Assembly (NCBI GenBank): GCA_014529385.2
Contig: CM043965.1
Coordinates: forward strand, 66,249,190-66,313,189
Length of the DNA: 64,000 nucleotides
From: Adiantum capillus-veneris
Taxonomy: Eukaryota; Streptophyta; Polypodiopsida; Polypodiales; Pteridaceae
Direction of reading: 5' to 3'
Shown piece by piece: positions 52,361 to 63,770 of the stretch; position 1 is the stretch's first letter, and each line of letters begins with the position of its first letter. Below the pieces are notes generated by a model that was not told the DNA's origin, ran no database searches, and saw only the letters and a program-made list of their open reading frames with translations. Position numbers and translations under genes: made by a program.

Positions 52361-52674
52361 CATTAGAAGAAGCATAATGAAAACCACCTCAAATGCAATA
52401 TAGATTAGAATCAAAAGCGCTCTACAATGCTCAAGGCCCACTACATGTATTATATGAATTAATTCATACATCTTCATTAGAAGAGGAATAAGTTACTCAA
52501 CCAATTAAAATACCTCTTAATTATCCCCCACCATTACCACCAAGAACACCAATCAATCTACTAAACATAACACAATTACATAATCCCATAGAGAAGTCAA
52601 CATCTCCACCACCATCTCTACCGCTTGCTAGATTGACACTACCAACACTAGGTGCAATGATTCCACCAGCACTT

Positions 52675-52815
52675 CTTGGGGTTGTTCCACTAGCAAGAGC
52701 TACACCAGTGCCACTAGTAGGAGCTACACTAGTGCCACTAATAGGAGCTACACTAGTGCCACCAATAGGAGTTGCACTACTTCCACCACCTCCATTAGTA
52801 GGAGCTAGACTAGTC
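52675..52815 (+). repeat. 24-bp minisatellite in gag fragment
   Basis: Repeats of about 24 bp, four to five degenerate copies, coding an eight-residue unit of the type GATLVPLI. Confidence 0.85.
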
Positions 52816-53019
52816 CCACCAGCCTTGGAGGGCCAAGTCTGGTAGTGGCAGTTGTGCCACCTACAGGTGTGGCACCATTACCACCAGTAATGAAACCACC
52901 ATAGATCAAGACAAGTAAATCAAAGAGGAGAAAGATGAAGACTCAAACTATTTTGTAGCTAGTTTAAAAATAGGTGTGTAGCTAGTGGATACAATGCTTT
53001 GTATGGAGAAAAAAATTTA

Positions 53020-53171
53020 GATGAGGTGGTACGTTGCCTCACATATGATTAGCTAACTAAAGCATTTTTAGCAAGATTTACAACATAAAAGTTAAGATGA
53101 GGTGGTATGTTGCCTCACATATGATTAGCTAACTAAAGCATTTTTAGCTAGATTTACAACATAAAAGACAC
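53020..53171 (+). repeat. 76-bp tandem duplication
   Basis: GATGAGGTGGTA and following bases at 53,020 and again at 53,096, with only a few differences over the unit. Confidence 0.93.
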
Positions 53172-53484
53172 CCAATAATGTTTTGAAGGAAATCAAGAAA
53201 GTCAAACAAGGAGATCAATTAATGGAAGATTATGCCCAAAAGTTTAGGATCTTGATGGAGAGACTAGATAGACCAACACTTGAGATGTTGATAGATTACT
53301 ACTACAAGGCCCTATCAAGACAAGAGTAGCCAATATAGACATGCATGGTGGTCTAGGCAATGTAGAGTATGTGAGAAGGCAAGCCCCATTTTGTCTTTCC
53401 AAGCTATGGCCTATAGGCCTTGGATGCCACTCTCAAGGTCTCCATTACACTCTCCCTCTCCACATTTGCTTAGAAATCTCCAAC

Positions 53485-54710
53485 TATACTATGGCATACC
53501 AAATCTTTTCCAATCGCACTTTTAACCACCCCTTGGGAGTGGTTGTAGGCCCTTTTCCATAGGGCTTGGGAATCTTTGAAATCCCCAAGTATTCAATGGC
53601 ATACCAAATCTTTTCCACCCAACCTTTTGACCGCCCCTTGGGAGTGGTTGTGAAAATGAAGGAGCTCAAGGCACACAACAAAGAGTGTATTGCTTAGTGC
53701 ACAATAGAAAGATAAGTTAGCCCTAGAATGACGGGCATATATACAATGCACGGGGGCAAAAAACCTCCTAGCGAGGGAAAAGATGCACTAGCGGTCCTAA
53801 GTATGTTCACACACATCACTACCCCATATATGGTAACAAATGTCCCTTGGGAGTGATGCAGTATACGAGAGCCATCACATAGTGTATAGGGAAGTGCCAT
53901 GCCCCAAGGACATGATCAATCCACAAATGGAAGCAAGTCCAAAGGTTTGCAAAAAGCTTTGAGCTTCTCATAAGGCAATGCCTTTGTGAACAGATCTGCA
54001 AGGTTGTCCTATGTTAGCACATAAGACAAGCCAATCTCTCTTGTTGAGATTCACTCTCTAACATAGTCATAATGCACCTCAATGTGCTTTGTGTGAGCAT
54101 GAAAGGGTAGGTTCCTCCCAACTGCCAATGCGCTTTGACTATTAGTGTAGATGATGTTGACAATGTCTTGTCCAACACCCAAATCAACCATAAGGCATCT
54201 GAGTCATACACACTCAACCATAGTAGTGAAGACTGCTTTGTACTTAGCTTCATAACTAGAAGAGGCCACATTAGTTTGGTTCTTTCTCAACCATGATATG
54301 GATGAATTGTTGAGCATGAAACAAAAACCACTTGTGGACACTCATGTGTCATAACAACAAGCCCAATCTAAGTCCAAAAAAGCATGCAAATCTGGCGACA
54401 ATGACCCCCCCTCAGGATAAAACAACCCAAGATATAAAGTGTCACTCAAGTAGCAGAAGATCCTCTTAACAACCTACCAACTCTTAGACCCTGGGCTATG
54501 CATAAATTTGCTAACCTCTGAGATTGCAAACTAAAAATTTAGCCTCGCATTGCATACATAAATAAGACATTGATAAAGAGTGACATTGACAAGGTCACCA
54601 GCATCATAAAGACTTAGTTTTAAACTTGTTTCCATTGGAGTTGCAATATGTTTGCAGTCCTCAAGGCCAAACTTACATAGTAATGTCTCTACTAGTAGAT
54701 TTACCCAACC
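53485..54710 (-). pseudogene. Ty1/copia fragment: end of RT, RNase H and 3' LTR piece
   Basis: On the minus strand, from 54,700: CKHIATPMETSLKLS, then SEVSKFMHSPG and the CYLSDTLYLGL block of the copia RT C-terminus. RNase H: VASSSYEAKYKAVF near 54,260, HTKHIEVHYDYVRE near 54,070, DNLADLFTKALPYEKL near 54,000-53,960. Left of about 53,880 is LTR-like sequence; 53,670-53,835 recurs at 56,553-56,720. An internal repeat of GCATACCAAATCTTTTCC lies at about 53,493 and 53,600. Many stops; gag to RT start is missing. Confidence 0.83.
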
Positions 54711-54719
54711 GGCCCAAAG

Positions 54720-55124
54720 CCATTATTTTTTGTAATCATTTTTTTTTGGGGAAAAGCCTTGTATAAAAGAGGAGTCATGATTGAGCCGCTTTGATGTATA
54801 CTTTGAGTTGTAATCTTTTTGTCATAAGCTAAAGGCCTTATAAGTTGATCACTAGCCAAATCAGAGCCCTAGGTATGAGGTTCACTTTTTCAAGTTTGAA
54901 CACAATTTTTTGTATCATTATCTAAAAGTTTTGGAGAGATATGAGCACATTGTAATCCATTTTTCTCAAGCTTTAGTAATTAGATTTTGATTTCAAAAAT
55001 TGCATTGTGTTCCTTATCTCTTATTCTTTCACTTAAGTGTAATCATTTTCAATTTTGTTGTGGTTTTCAATTGCCTATATGTGAGCTAAATCTACTATAA
55101 TGGTGTTTTTTTATATTTCAACCA
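54720..55124. other. AT-rich intergenic sequence, no gene recognised
   Basis: No coding, structural or repeat signal beyond AT-richness. Confidence 0.5.
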
Positions 55125-55745
55125 TATCTAAGTGCAAAGTTACTATTAAAGCTTAGCTTAAGAGAGAAAATTTACCTTTGAAGGTTAACTTTATGATGCG
55201 TAGATACTCTTATCACTTAACCCTAATTGCAAGGTTTCCATTAAAGCTTAAAACCTAAAAATGCAAGGTAATCACTAAAGCTTACATCTAAGTGCAAAGT
55301 TACCATTAAAGCTTAGCTTAAGATAGCAAATCTACCTTTGAAGATTAACTTTATGATGCATAGATACTCTTATCACTTGACCCTAATTGCAAGGTTTCCA
55401 TTAAAGCTTAAACCTAAAAATGCAAGATAATCACTAAAGCTTACGTCTAAGTACAAAGTTACCATTAAAGCTTAGCTTACGAGAGTAAATGTACCTTTGA
55501 AGCTTAACTTTATGATGCGTAGATACTCTTATCACTTAACCCTAATTGCAAGGTTTCCATTAAAGCTTAAAACCTAAAAATGCAAGGTAATCACTAAAGC
55601 TTACATCTAAGTGCAAAGTTACCATTAAAGCTTAGCTTACGAGTGCAAATCTACCTTTCAAGCGTAATCTAATGATGCATAACTACCATTAATACTTAAC
55701 CCTAATTCCAAGGTTACCATTAAAGCTTAAACCTAAAATGATGCA
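55125..55745. repeat. Tandem array with 160-bp unit, about four copies
   Basis: AGTGCAAAGTTACCATTAAA (or one to two changes) starts at 55,131, 55,291, 55,450 and 55,610, a period of 159-160 bp. Within each unit ATTAAAGCTTA or ACTAAAGCTTA appears several times, so the unit itself was built from shorter repeats. Satellite-like in length, but only four copies. Confidence 0.93.
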
Positions 55746-56092
55746 CATAAACCTTCCTAGTATTAAAACACATGGATTAATTAATCCTACTAGAAATGAA
55801 GATTACCTCCTCTAAGCAAGAGGGAAGTGGGGTTGAAGTCCTTCTTAAGAGATGTGAAGCTCAAGGAGGAAGGAAAGGGATTTAGGATGAAGAGGAAGGA
55901 GAGAGGAGCTTCTTCACAAAACCCTCAAGGGTTTGGCCTTCAAAAGAGGGAGAGAGCAAGAGCAAAGTTTAATGGAAACCTTGATTTACTTAAGCATAGT
56001 CTTGGGCATGGCAAGTATGCAAGTAGCTTAGCAATATATGTGTGTCCCCAAAATACAAAGGAGAGGGGGTGTTTATATAGGAAATGGTGGGT
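55746..56092. other. Unassigned sequence after the 160-bp array
   Basis: An open frame on the plus strand (55,827-56,225) runs through it into the next minisatellite; it is Lys/Arg-rich and resembles nothing I know. Probably chance. Confidence 0.4.
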
Positions 56093-56262
56093 GGAATTCT
56101 CTTCTCAATTCCTATTAGACCCCAATTCTCTTCTCAATTCCTATTGGACCCCAAATTCTCTTCTCAAATGTTATTGGACCCTATTTCTCTTCTCAAATGC
56201 TATTGGACCCCAATTCTCTTCTTAATTCCTATTGGACCTCAATTTTCTTCTTAGTTCTTATC
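56093..56262. repeat. Minisatellite, unit about 28 bp
   Basis: About six degenerate copies of CAATTCTCTTCTCAATTCCT followed by ATTGGACCC. Confidence 0.88.
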
Positions 56263-56552
56263 TCTTAACTTTATCTTTCAATCAAGTTAGTCCCTTTTTC
56301 TCCTAGTTCTTGATCGTGATCAGTTCTCACGCGGATTTTGACGAAGAAGTATAAAAATAATCTCAATCTTTTTGGAAAAATATAGGGATGACGTAATTTC
56401 TTATCCGAAATATCCTTGTCTTTTCATTCTGGAGTAAAGTCTCGTTGTCCGCATGGCTTCTTTGTCGGTCTTGCTTTTTTTAAATTATTTTTCTAGGCTG
56501 AAAAAGTTTCGAATGGCTCTAGGGTTTAGGGAGGGACCTTACAGCACACAAG

Positions 56553-56905
56553 AGAGAGTGTATTGCTTAGCGCACAATACAAAGATTAGTTAGCCCTAGA
56601 ACGATGGATGTATATATAATGCATGAGGGAAAAAACCTCCTAGTGAGGGGAAAAATGCCCCGACGGCCCTAAGTGTGTCCACACACATTACTACCACATA
56701 TATGGTAACACTCTTTCCTCACCCATAGGTTTTTTCCCTTGTTCCTTGTATATACACCCATCACTATAGGGCTAACTTATCTTTTTATTTGCGCACTAAG
56801 CAACACACTCTCTATTGTGTGCCTTGAGCTTCTTCATCTTCTCCAAGTTGTGTGTGCATCCTTGCAACCCTAATTCTAGCAATTCATATCAAAGCATGTT
56901 GCATC
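56553..56905. repeat. Inverted pair of copia LTR pieces, then a degraded primer site
   Basis: 56,553-56,655 and the reverse complement of about 56,710-56,822 match at roughly four bases in five; both carry the TTAGCCCTA and GGAAAAAACCT phrases. The left arm also matches 53,670-53,770. After the right arm, TTCATATCAAAGCATG near 56,885 is a degraded TTGGTATCAGAGC primer site. The arrangement is two LTR ends head to head. Confidence 0.75.
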
Positions 56906-57229
56906 CTCCCTGGCATAGTCACCAATGTTGCAAGTACTGCCCTGCTTACTTTCTCGAAATTGGGTGATTTTTTGGTGAGTGGAAACAGGTCAAGTAATAA
57001 TGTGGGTGGTGTGCTTTGAGTTTTGATTTGGTTTCATCGCGGTCACCATTTCCATTGCAGGTAGTACTGTGTAGACAATTTTTCCCTTTTGTGCAAATTA
57101 TTATCAATGCAATTTTTTGCAAAACACGTCCCTCACATTCGTCTTTGGTTTGTGCTAAATAGCACATGTTAGTCCTAATTTTCTTTTACTCTTTTGGAGC
57201 AATTTTCACATCAGGTGTAGCCAGTTGCC

Positions 57230-57427
57230 ATGGCTGAGAACAACGTAGATGTTCTCAAGATGCTAGTTGCTAAGGACAATTTGGATGGGGATAACTACCC
57301 AAATTGGACTTACTTCATGACGCATGTTCTTGTGTCAAAGTACATTTGGAATGTTGTGCATGACATTGATGTATGCCTCCCTTCTATAAAAACAAACTAT
57401 GTTGATGATATTGTAGGTTCTAGTTGA
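57230..57427 (+). pseudogene. Copia gag N-terminal fragment
   Basis: 65 aa, MAENNVDVLKMLVAKDNLDGDNYPNW, with the LDGxNYPNW block at the start of many copia gags. It lies about 340 bp after a degraded primer site, as expected for a 5' end. It stops at 57,427, where a second copy of LTR-end sequence begins. Confidence 0.75.
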
Positions 57428-57640
57428 TCTATTGTTGTTGCCATATATATGGTAGTGATATGTGTGAACACATTAAGAAATATACTCTCGATTGTCTTGC
57501 TTGAGCTTCTTCATCTTCTCAAAGCTATGTGTGCATCCGTGCAACCCTAATTCCAACAATTGGTATCATGGCAGCTTGCCTCCTCTTGAACATAGTTGCC
57601 AACATCTGCCTGCTCACTTTCTCTGATTTGGGTGAGCTTT
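57428..57640 (+). other. Second copy of copia LTR end plus primer site
   Basis: The text around TTGAGCTTCTTCATCTTCTC, GTGTGCATCC and GCAACCCTAATTC at 57,504-57,560 repeats 56,824-56,880, and is followed by CAATTGGTATCATGGCAG, a better-kept initiator-methionine primer site than the first. So a 5' end was duplicated in tandem. Confidence 0.75.
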
Positions 57641-57769
57641 GGTGAGGGTTAGCAGGTCCACGCATAATTCAAGAAGCTTGTAGAGCTTAATTCTTGCTAG
57701 TTTACTGACTCTCAAGAGTGTAAGCTCTCTTCTCTATTGCATTGCCCAAATCTAAGAGCACTTGTGAGT

Positions 57770-57928
<159 letters not shown>

Positions 57929-58145
57929 CTACCTTGTGCAAGCTTTCCCTTGTAGTCTTTCCTTCTTTGTAGCGCTACAGAGTTCCAAGACTGACCAATG
58001 TTACAACAAAAAACTTCCTACGCCATATATTTTTGAAAATCAGTGCTACTTGTGTTGCTTCAATTGCCAACGTTATTGTTTTGCCTGCAGCTCTATACCA
58101 AAAGGAGTCACCATCGCTATTAAATGCCTTGCCTTTGCTGCATAT

Positions 58146-59070
58146 TGCTAGGTAATAGAGACATAGCTAAGTAGAGACTAAAGTGGTTTACTTAATGGAG
58201 AGAGATAATTTTCACACACAAGAGAGATAATAGACTAGAGAGAGATAGATAGATTGTATTATCGTCCACAAAGGTCAGATATGACCCATGGGACCAAAAA
58301 CAAACATTACAACGATTGCACCTTAAGCAGACGATGACGATACATATCAGTTAAGGACTGGGGTCCATAGGGAAGATGAGGAAAAAAAGGGGGAAGACAA
58401 AAACCTAAGAGGGGTCAACTGTGGGGGAAGCTGGTTTGGGGTTTCAAAACTCCTGGTTGTTAGCTTTACCACCACGGTAGACTGCCCATTTACCTTGTGG
58501 GCTGCACGTACCTTCTTGAGCTCTTCACTTTTGCGTTTGAGTTTTAGCAGAATGAGTTCTTCTGCGATCCAAAACTTGGTGTCTTTGAGAAGACGTGATT
58601 TTTGGAGAAGCTTGAGCTGTTCTTCCCTACTTTTGAATTCAAGGATGACATTCCCCATGTGGTATAGGCTTGTCAGGGCCTCTCAAGGTGATACAATCTA
58701 TTGCGTTGTAGTAGAGCTTGACCGGCTTGAGAGTCTCGTTGAGGAAGTTGATGCGCTCCAAAAAATCATTCTTGGTCGTTTCCCATGCTCAAGGTAGCCC
58801 ACCAATTCGGATCTTGAGGGTATTTTCTTCTTGGAGTCGTTGCTCTTGGCTTTGATTTCGTTCACTTTGTTGGTGACAAGATCGACCATGGAATCAGATC
58901 GTGCCTCAAGCTTGCTAAGGCAATATTTGAGGTTGCAATTCTCTTCCATGACCCGATCGAGATCTGCTTGAAGACGCTTGGTTTGATCGGATTTGTTCAG
59001 AGCTGCTAAACAACATCAAAACTCGGTAGTGTTCTTGACTTCGGAGTAATTTCTTTGGTCGTCATCTCCT

Positions 59071-59132
<62 letters not shown>

Positions 59133-59811
59133 ATATGATATACGTTGTTAATCCAATGTGGGCTACGTCCACGGGAAAGCAGCCACTTAATGGCTTTTGC
59201 ACTTCGAACTAGAAGTAGGTTACAAAGGGACTAGCCACCCTTTATGGAACTCCCGCCTTGCTTCAATCTCACCACCACTTCACCAACTCACATATCTTCA
59301 CAATGCACCACCACAACCCATTTTTGTGTGTAGAAGAGGCCTCCTTTTATAGGCCAAAAGGGCTTCCCTCTCTCATGAGAGACATCCGTGTGTGTAGCTG
59401 CCCTTGTGTAGACAAGTTCATCTTGAACTCTGCAATGTGTCCATGTGTGGTTGTCCTTAGGTAGACAAGTCCATGTGATATTCTTCCATGTGATATTCTT
59501 CCATGTGCCCATGTGCTGTCGTAGCCAAGTCTGCATGGAACTCTGATACTAGCCATTGAATTCGGCCACTAGCCAAAGACTTTCGACCATCGACCATTGA
59601 CTACAGGCCAACCGACATTGTTTTCGATCACTTTCCAACCGCTTTTTGGTCATAATATTTTGGTGACAAGAAATATTCAGACATGAATTTCTTGTTTTTT
59701 TCCGAGTGAATTTTTTAACGCACGATGGATTCTCCTCATAATGGGGACCTTACAAACGTGCGTTTTTGAGACAAAAAATTACAAGGGGTGAATCAGGCTC
59801 CATGCATAACA
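58146..59811 (-). repeat. 3' LTR of element 4 (left), with an insertion of about 0.8 kb
   Basis: Outer part 58,146-58,253 and inner part from about 59,072 match the beginning of the right LTR, with foreign sequence between. It ends CATGCATAACA at 59,811, next to the polypurine tract. A (GA)n tract at 59,072-59,130 is longer than in the right LTR (63,861-63,879). Confidence 0.87.
58254..59071 (-). pseudogene. Insertion inside the LTR of element 4: ORF1-like coding fragment
   Basis: On the minus strand, 58,949-58,698 codes a helical stretch (LSKLEARSDSMVDLVTNKV), followed in another frame by an IRIGGLP and LNETLKPVKLYYN-like part, and 58,658-58,347 codes NVILEFKSREEQLKLLQKS and FWIAEEL-x-LLKLKRKSEELKKVRAA. 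Coiled coil, then an RRM-like part, then a basic C-terminal part recalls the ORF1 protein of L1-type LINEs. No RT, endonuclease or poly(A) tail is visible. It could also be a captured host sequence. Confidence 0.5.
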
Positions 59812-59824
59812 ATCTCCCACTTGG
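59812..59824 (-). promoter_or_regulatory. Polypurine tract of element 4
   Basis: CCAAGTGGGAGAT on the minus strand, followed directly by the LTR start TGTTATGCATG; this is the usual copia form. Confidence 0.92.
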
Positions 59825-60464
59825 AGATTAATCCCTACACCAAACTTGTGATTGCTTTCCATCCTAGCTTCTTATCCGTGAATGCCAATTGAAGATGAGC
59901 AAAAGCTCAACTTCTCCTTGTTGACTACCTTTGTAAACATGTCTGCAGGAGTCTTACTTGTGTGCACCTTTCCTAGATTTAGTTGTCCCTCTTCCAAAGA
60001 GTACGGTAAAGTGAAATCTCACCTCAATGTGCTTTGTGCTTGAGTGAAAGGTCTAATTCTTTGCAAGATGAATGGAGCTTTGACTGTCATTATACAAGAC
60101 ATAATTGTCTTGCTTGTATCCAACTCCTCCAAGAATCTGATCTCTTTGATTGCCTCCGTGAGAGCTACATATTCTTGCTTCCGTTCAAAAAGTGAGACCA
60201 TCTTTTGTAACTTTGGAGCCCAACTTACTGGTGTGCCTCCAATCGTGAATAGCCAATAGTGCTCCTTCGAGTATCTTTGTTACCTGCCATATCTACATTC
60301 GTATACCCTTGCAAGAAAATATCAGTGCCTCCAAAATACAAAGCATTCATTGTTGTCTCTTTTAGATACCTAAGTATCCACTACACAGCTTGCCAGTGTT
60401 CTTTACCTAGATTATCCATGAACCTACTCACAACTCCCTCTGTATGTGCAATAACTGGCCTTGT
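59825..60464 (-). pseudogene. RNase H end of element 4
   Basis: Pieces on the minus strand: RKQEYVALTEAIKEI near 60,180 (copia EYVALTEA block) and a KHIEV-type remainder before the polypurine tract. The frame is lost after the RT frame ends at 60,465. Confidence 0.75.
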
Positions 60465-61403
60465 CTAGACCATAGCATACACATAAGAACCTACCGCTAC
60501 AACATATGGAACTTTAGACAAATATAGTATCTCCTCTTGTGTCTTTGGACACATATCCTTGGTTAGTTTAAAGTGAGTATCCAAAGGTATAGAAACCAAT
60601 TCTGCATCTTGCATTGCAAACCTTTCTAGTACCTTCTTGTTGTAATCCTCTTGAGATACCTTTATTCCCTTCTTTGTCCTGTTCCTTGATATCTTCATAC
60701 CAAGTATTTGCTTTGCAACACCTAAATATTTCATTGAAAAAGATTTAGACATCTCCTCTTTCAGGTCTTTGATATCCTGCATGTTAGCACTTGCAATTAG
60801 CATGTCATCAACATACAACATGAGGATGATGAACTTCCCATCTCCCAAATTCTTTGTGTATACATAGTGATTTGAGCTGCATCTTTTGAATTCGTGATTT
60901 AGCATCCATCGGTGGAACTTCAAGTGCCAATGTCTTGATGTTTTCTTTAAACCATACAAGATTTTTTTGAACTTACCCTTTTCTTCATACCCCTTTGGTT
61001 GAAGCATATAAATCTTCTCCTCCATGTCACCATGAGGAAACGTAGTGTTTACATCCATTTTCTCAAGACTTAAGTCATGAGCAACCACAAGGCTTAAGAC
61101 AAGCCTAATTGAATTCATTTTTACAACAGGAGAAAATATTTCATTGAAGTCAATACCTTCTTTTGAGAAAACTCCTTTACCAAGCCTAGACTTGTACCTT
61201 TTCTTCCCATCTTCTTCTTTCTTCAGATTGTACACCCACTTGTTTTGTAGAGCCTGCTTACATTTAGGCAACTCAACCAACTTCCATGTTTGGTTGTGAT
61301 GTAATGAGTCCATCTCCACCTGTATGCTCTTCATCCATTCTTCTTTGGATTCACGTTGCGTAGCTTCTTCGTATGATTCTAGCTCTCTAGAATCTGAAAC
61401 CAA
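60465..61403 (-). CDS. Reverse transcriptase of element 4
   Basis: 312 aa. EEWMKSIQVEMDSLHHNQTW near 21-40, YKSRLGKGVF near 70-80 (KARLVAKGF block, changed), FSPVVKMNSIRLVLSL, KMDVNTTFPHGDMEEKIYM at 115-133 with the first catalytic Asp, YGLKKTSRHWH, and LYVDDMLIAS at 196-205, the intact YVDD. LGMKISRNR and the VSQEDYNKKVLERF block follow. Catalytic residues are present, though surrounding frames are broken. Confidence 0.93.
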   Translation of the reverse strand: MVSDSRELESYEEATQRESKEEWMKSIQVEMDSLHHNQTWKLVELPKCKQALQNKWVYNLKKEEDGKKRYKSRLGKGVFSKEGIDFNEIFSPVVKMNSIRLVLSLVVAHDLSLEKMDVNTTFPHGDMEEKIYMLQPKGYEEKGKFKKILYGLKKTSRHWHLKFHRWMLNHEFKRCSSNHYVYTKNLGDGKFIILMLYVDDMLIASANMQDIKDLKEEMSKSFSMKYLGVAKQILGMKISRNRTKKGIKVSQEDYNKKVLERFAMQDAELVSIPLDTHFKLTKDMCPKTQEEILYLSKVPYVVAVGSYVYAMV

Positions 61404-62584
61404 GATATGGTTGAAGGAAGAATAAACCTTTGTGGAGGTCTACTTGCTTTCTTAGATCTTTAGGGCATAGGTTGAGGCTCCTCATCTGGTTGACATTGTT
61501 GCATGTTGTCACCGCTTGCACCCTTGAGTCTTCACCATCCTCAAGCTCCATGTACTCATCACCTACACCTTTTGCTTGTTTTCTTTCCAAGTAATCTTTG
61601 TACATATTTTGTTTGTTGAAAATCACATCTCTACTCCTCTTAAAGATTTTAGGATCTTCAAGATTCCATAGGTGATACCCAAAGCTGGTTTCTCCATAGC
61701 CAATGAAGAAGCAATTTTTGGACTTTGCATCTACCTTTGACCTTAGGCTTTTATCTATCTGCATAGAAGCCTTGCATCCAAATACTTTGAGACATGCATT
61801 ATTCAACGGTTAACATGTCCATACCTCTTCTAGAACTCCTTCATCCAGTGTCGTTGAGGGTGATCGGTTGATCAAGTACACAGACATACATATTGCTTCC
61901 ACCCAAAGCTAAAGCGACAGGTCTCCATATAGCCACATGATTCATGCTCGCTCCATGATTATCATGTTCATCCTTTCCAAAATGCCATTTTGTTGAGGTG
62001 TCCTTAGGGTTTTCCTTTGCCTCCAAATCCCATTGCTAGCACAGAAGCTTTCAAACTTGGTTGCAATATTTTCTTCCATTGTCAGATTTGAGGCATTTAA
62101 GCTTGGTATTTGTTTCATTCTCTACAAATTCTTTTCACCTTTGAGATATGAAAAAAACATCAGATTTATTATTCATTGCATAAACCCATGTTTTCGTAGT
62201 TGCATCTTTATGAATGTTACATTAGTACAATGAGCCACCAAGGGATGGTATACTTGCAAGATCCCAAACATCAAAATGAACCAATTCAAGTTTTTTATTT
62301 TTTATTTTATTTTTTGCTTTTTGAAATCTACCCTCTTTTGTTTACCGTAAACACAATCTTCAAGAAATTTTAAGTCCACTTTTTTCAAACCTGGTAGAAC
62401 CTTCTTTGATTGAAGGATGTATTCCTTGTTGGCACTCATATGCCCAAGACAGTAGTGCACCACACGATCGACTTCTGTAGTTATTGCAAAAGTTGAAGAT
62501 TATGTGTTGACAATACACAAGTAAAGTGTACCAACCTTTTCTCCTTTCGCAACCACTAAAGATCCTTTCGAGATCTTCCACCAT
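61387..62584 (-). pseudogene. Integrase of element 4
   Basis: Pre-integrase/zinc part near 62,470-62,300: LPGLKKVDLKFLEDCVYGKQKRVDF, with metal ligands partly lost. The core is poorly kept. The end is clear at 61,806-61,600: KVFGCKASMQIDKSLRSKVDAKSKNCFFIGYG and DVIFNKQNMY. Several stops and shifts. Confidence 0.85.
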
Positions 62585-63740
62585 TTGTTTCCGAATACAA
62601 TGTTGTGACCTTCATCTTCCAATTGTTTTGTAGATATCAAATTTTTGCAAAGAGAGGGAATATGCCTAACATCTTTAAGATTCCATTCATTTCTATTTGC
62701 ATGTTTGACACAAATTGTACCTTTGATGAAAATTTCACAAGCTTCATCATCTCCTAAGTATACATACCCAAAATTGTTATCTTGGAAATGCTACTTGTGA
62801 GGTGTCACATGGTATGAAGCCCCAAAGTCTACTATCCAGGAATGAGACACATTGTCTAATGAGATAATTAGAGTTTCTCTACTTTACCTGCCACATTGGC
62901 CTCCGATGTTGGCTTGTTGGCTTGTTGGCTTGAAACTCTGACTCCTTCTTCTTCTTGGCCCAACAATCCTTCTTGACGTGGCCCTTCTTGCCACAGTTCT
63001 AGCACTTGAGAATTGACTTTGTGCTTGACTTGCTCCTCTATGAGCAATCACAACCCTTTTGATTTTTGAACCTCTCCTTTACCCCTTGTTTCCATTGACA
63101 ATGCAGCGGGTGATGATTCACATGTGCTTCTCCTTTGCATTTCCTTGCTTAGAAGAACACCCACAACATCATCAAACTTAAGAGTTGTTGTGTCAGAGAT
63201 AGAGTTACTTATAGCCATCACAAGACTATCCAAACTATCTGGTAAAGATGATAGTATAAGGAGAGCTCGCACTTCATTGTCAAAATTGACCTTCATTGAT
63301 CAAAGTTGACTTATGTTGGTGTTGAAGTCATTTAGGTGTTCTGTAACCGAACCACTTTCTGCCATTTTTAGATTGAACAAATGCTTCATGAGAAATACCT
63401 TATTGGATGCTGATGGTTTCTCGTAGAGGCTGTCAAACGACTTCATCAAGTCCTCTGTGGTCTTCATCTCCAAAACGTAAAGGCCACCATTGATGCCAGA
63501 CATAGCCGGATTGTTCCTAACACCTTTTGGTCAAGGACAATCCACGCTTTATGTGGCATCATTGCGTGCTTCTTTGCAAGATCACCACGTGGAAAATAAA
63601 GATCCTTTTGGTAGAGGTAATCTTCAATATGCATCTTCCAGTGTTGGTAGTTTTTGTCGTTGAACTTCTGGATCTTGAGATTACCTTCCTCTATCATTAC
63701 TCCCAATCAATTCAAGGAATCCTTTTTGTAAGATACTTCA
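62585..63740 (-). pseudogene. Gag and protease of element 4
   Basis: Gag frames 63,706-63,464 (KIQKFNDKNYQHWKMHIEDYL), 63,503-63,300 and 63,296-63,048 (VRALLILSSLPDSLDSLVMAI), the TNT1-like gag. Zinc knuckle near 62,985-63,008: C-x2-C-x4-H-x4-C, with a TAG inside the first Cys pair. Protease near 62,800-62,840: SWIVDFGASYHVT, where DFGA (62,818-62,829) replaces the catalytic DSGA, so the nucleophile-adjacent Ser is lost. Confidence 0.88.
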
Positions 63741-63756
63741 CCTACAAGCAAACCTT

Positions 63757-63768
63757 GCTCTGATACCA
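63757..63768 (-). promoter_or_regulatory. Primer-binding site of element 4
   Basis: TGGTATCAGAGC on the minus strand, two bases from the LTR end; complementary to the initiator methionine tRNA 3' end. Confidence 0.93.
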
Positions 63769-63770
63769 AT

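Larger units (their letters stand above)
52361..53340 (+). pseudogene. Ty3/gypsy gag fragment with proline-rich minisatellite
   Basis: A Pro/Ala/Leu/Val-rich stretch at 52,633-52,845 coded by 24-bp repeats (GCCACTAGTAGGAGCTACAC type), then broken gag sequence with LTKAFLARFTT, NNVLKEIKKVKQGDQ, MEDYAQKFRILMERL and RPTLEMLIDYYYKAL (53,060-53,320), the typical gypsy gag core. A 76-bp tandem duplication at 53,020-53,171 repeats the LTKAFLARFTT part. No protease or pol follows, so it is an orphan fragment. Confidence 0.78.

Noticed and set aside
53484-54271. Small minus-strand frames as separate genes
   Set aside because: They are off-frame readings of copia RNase H and LTR sequence.
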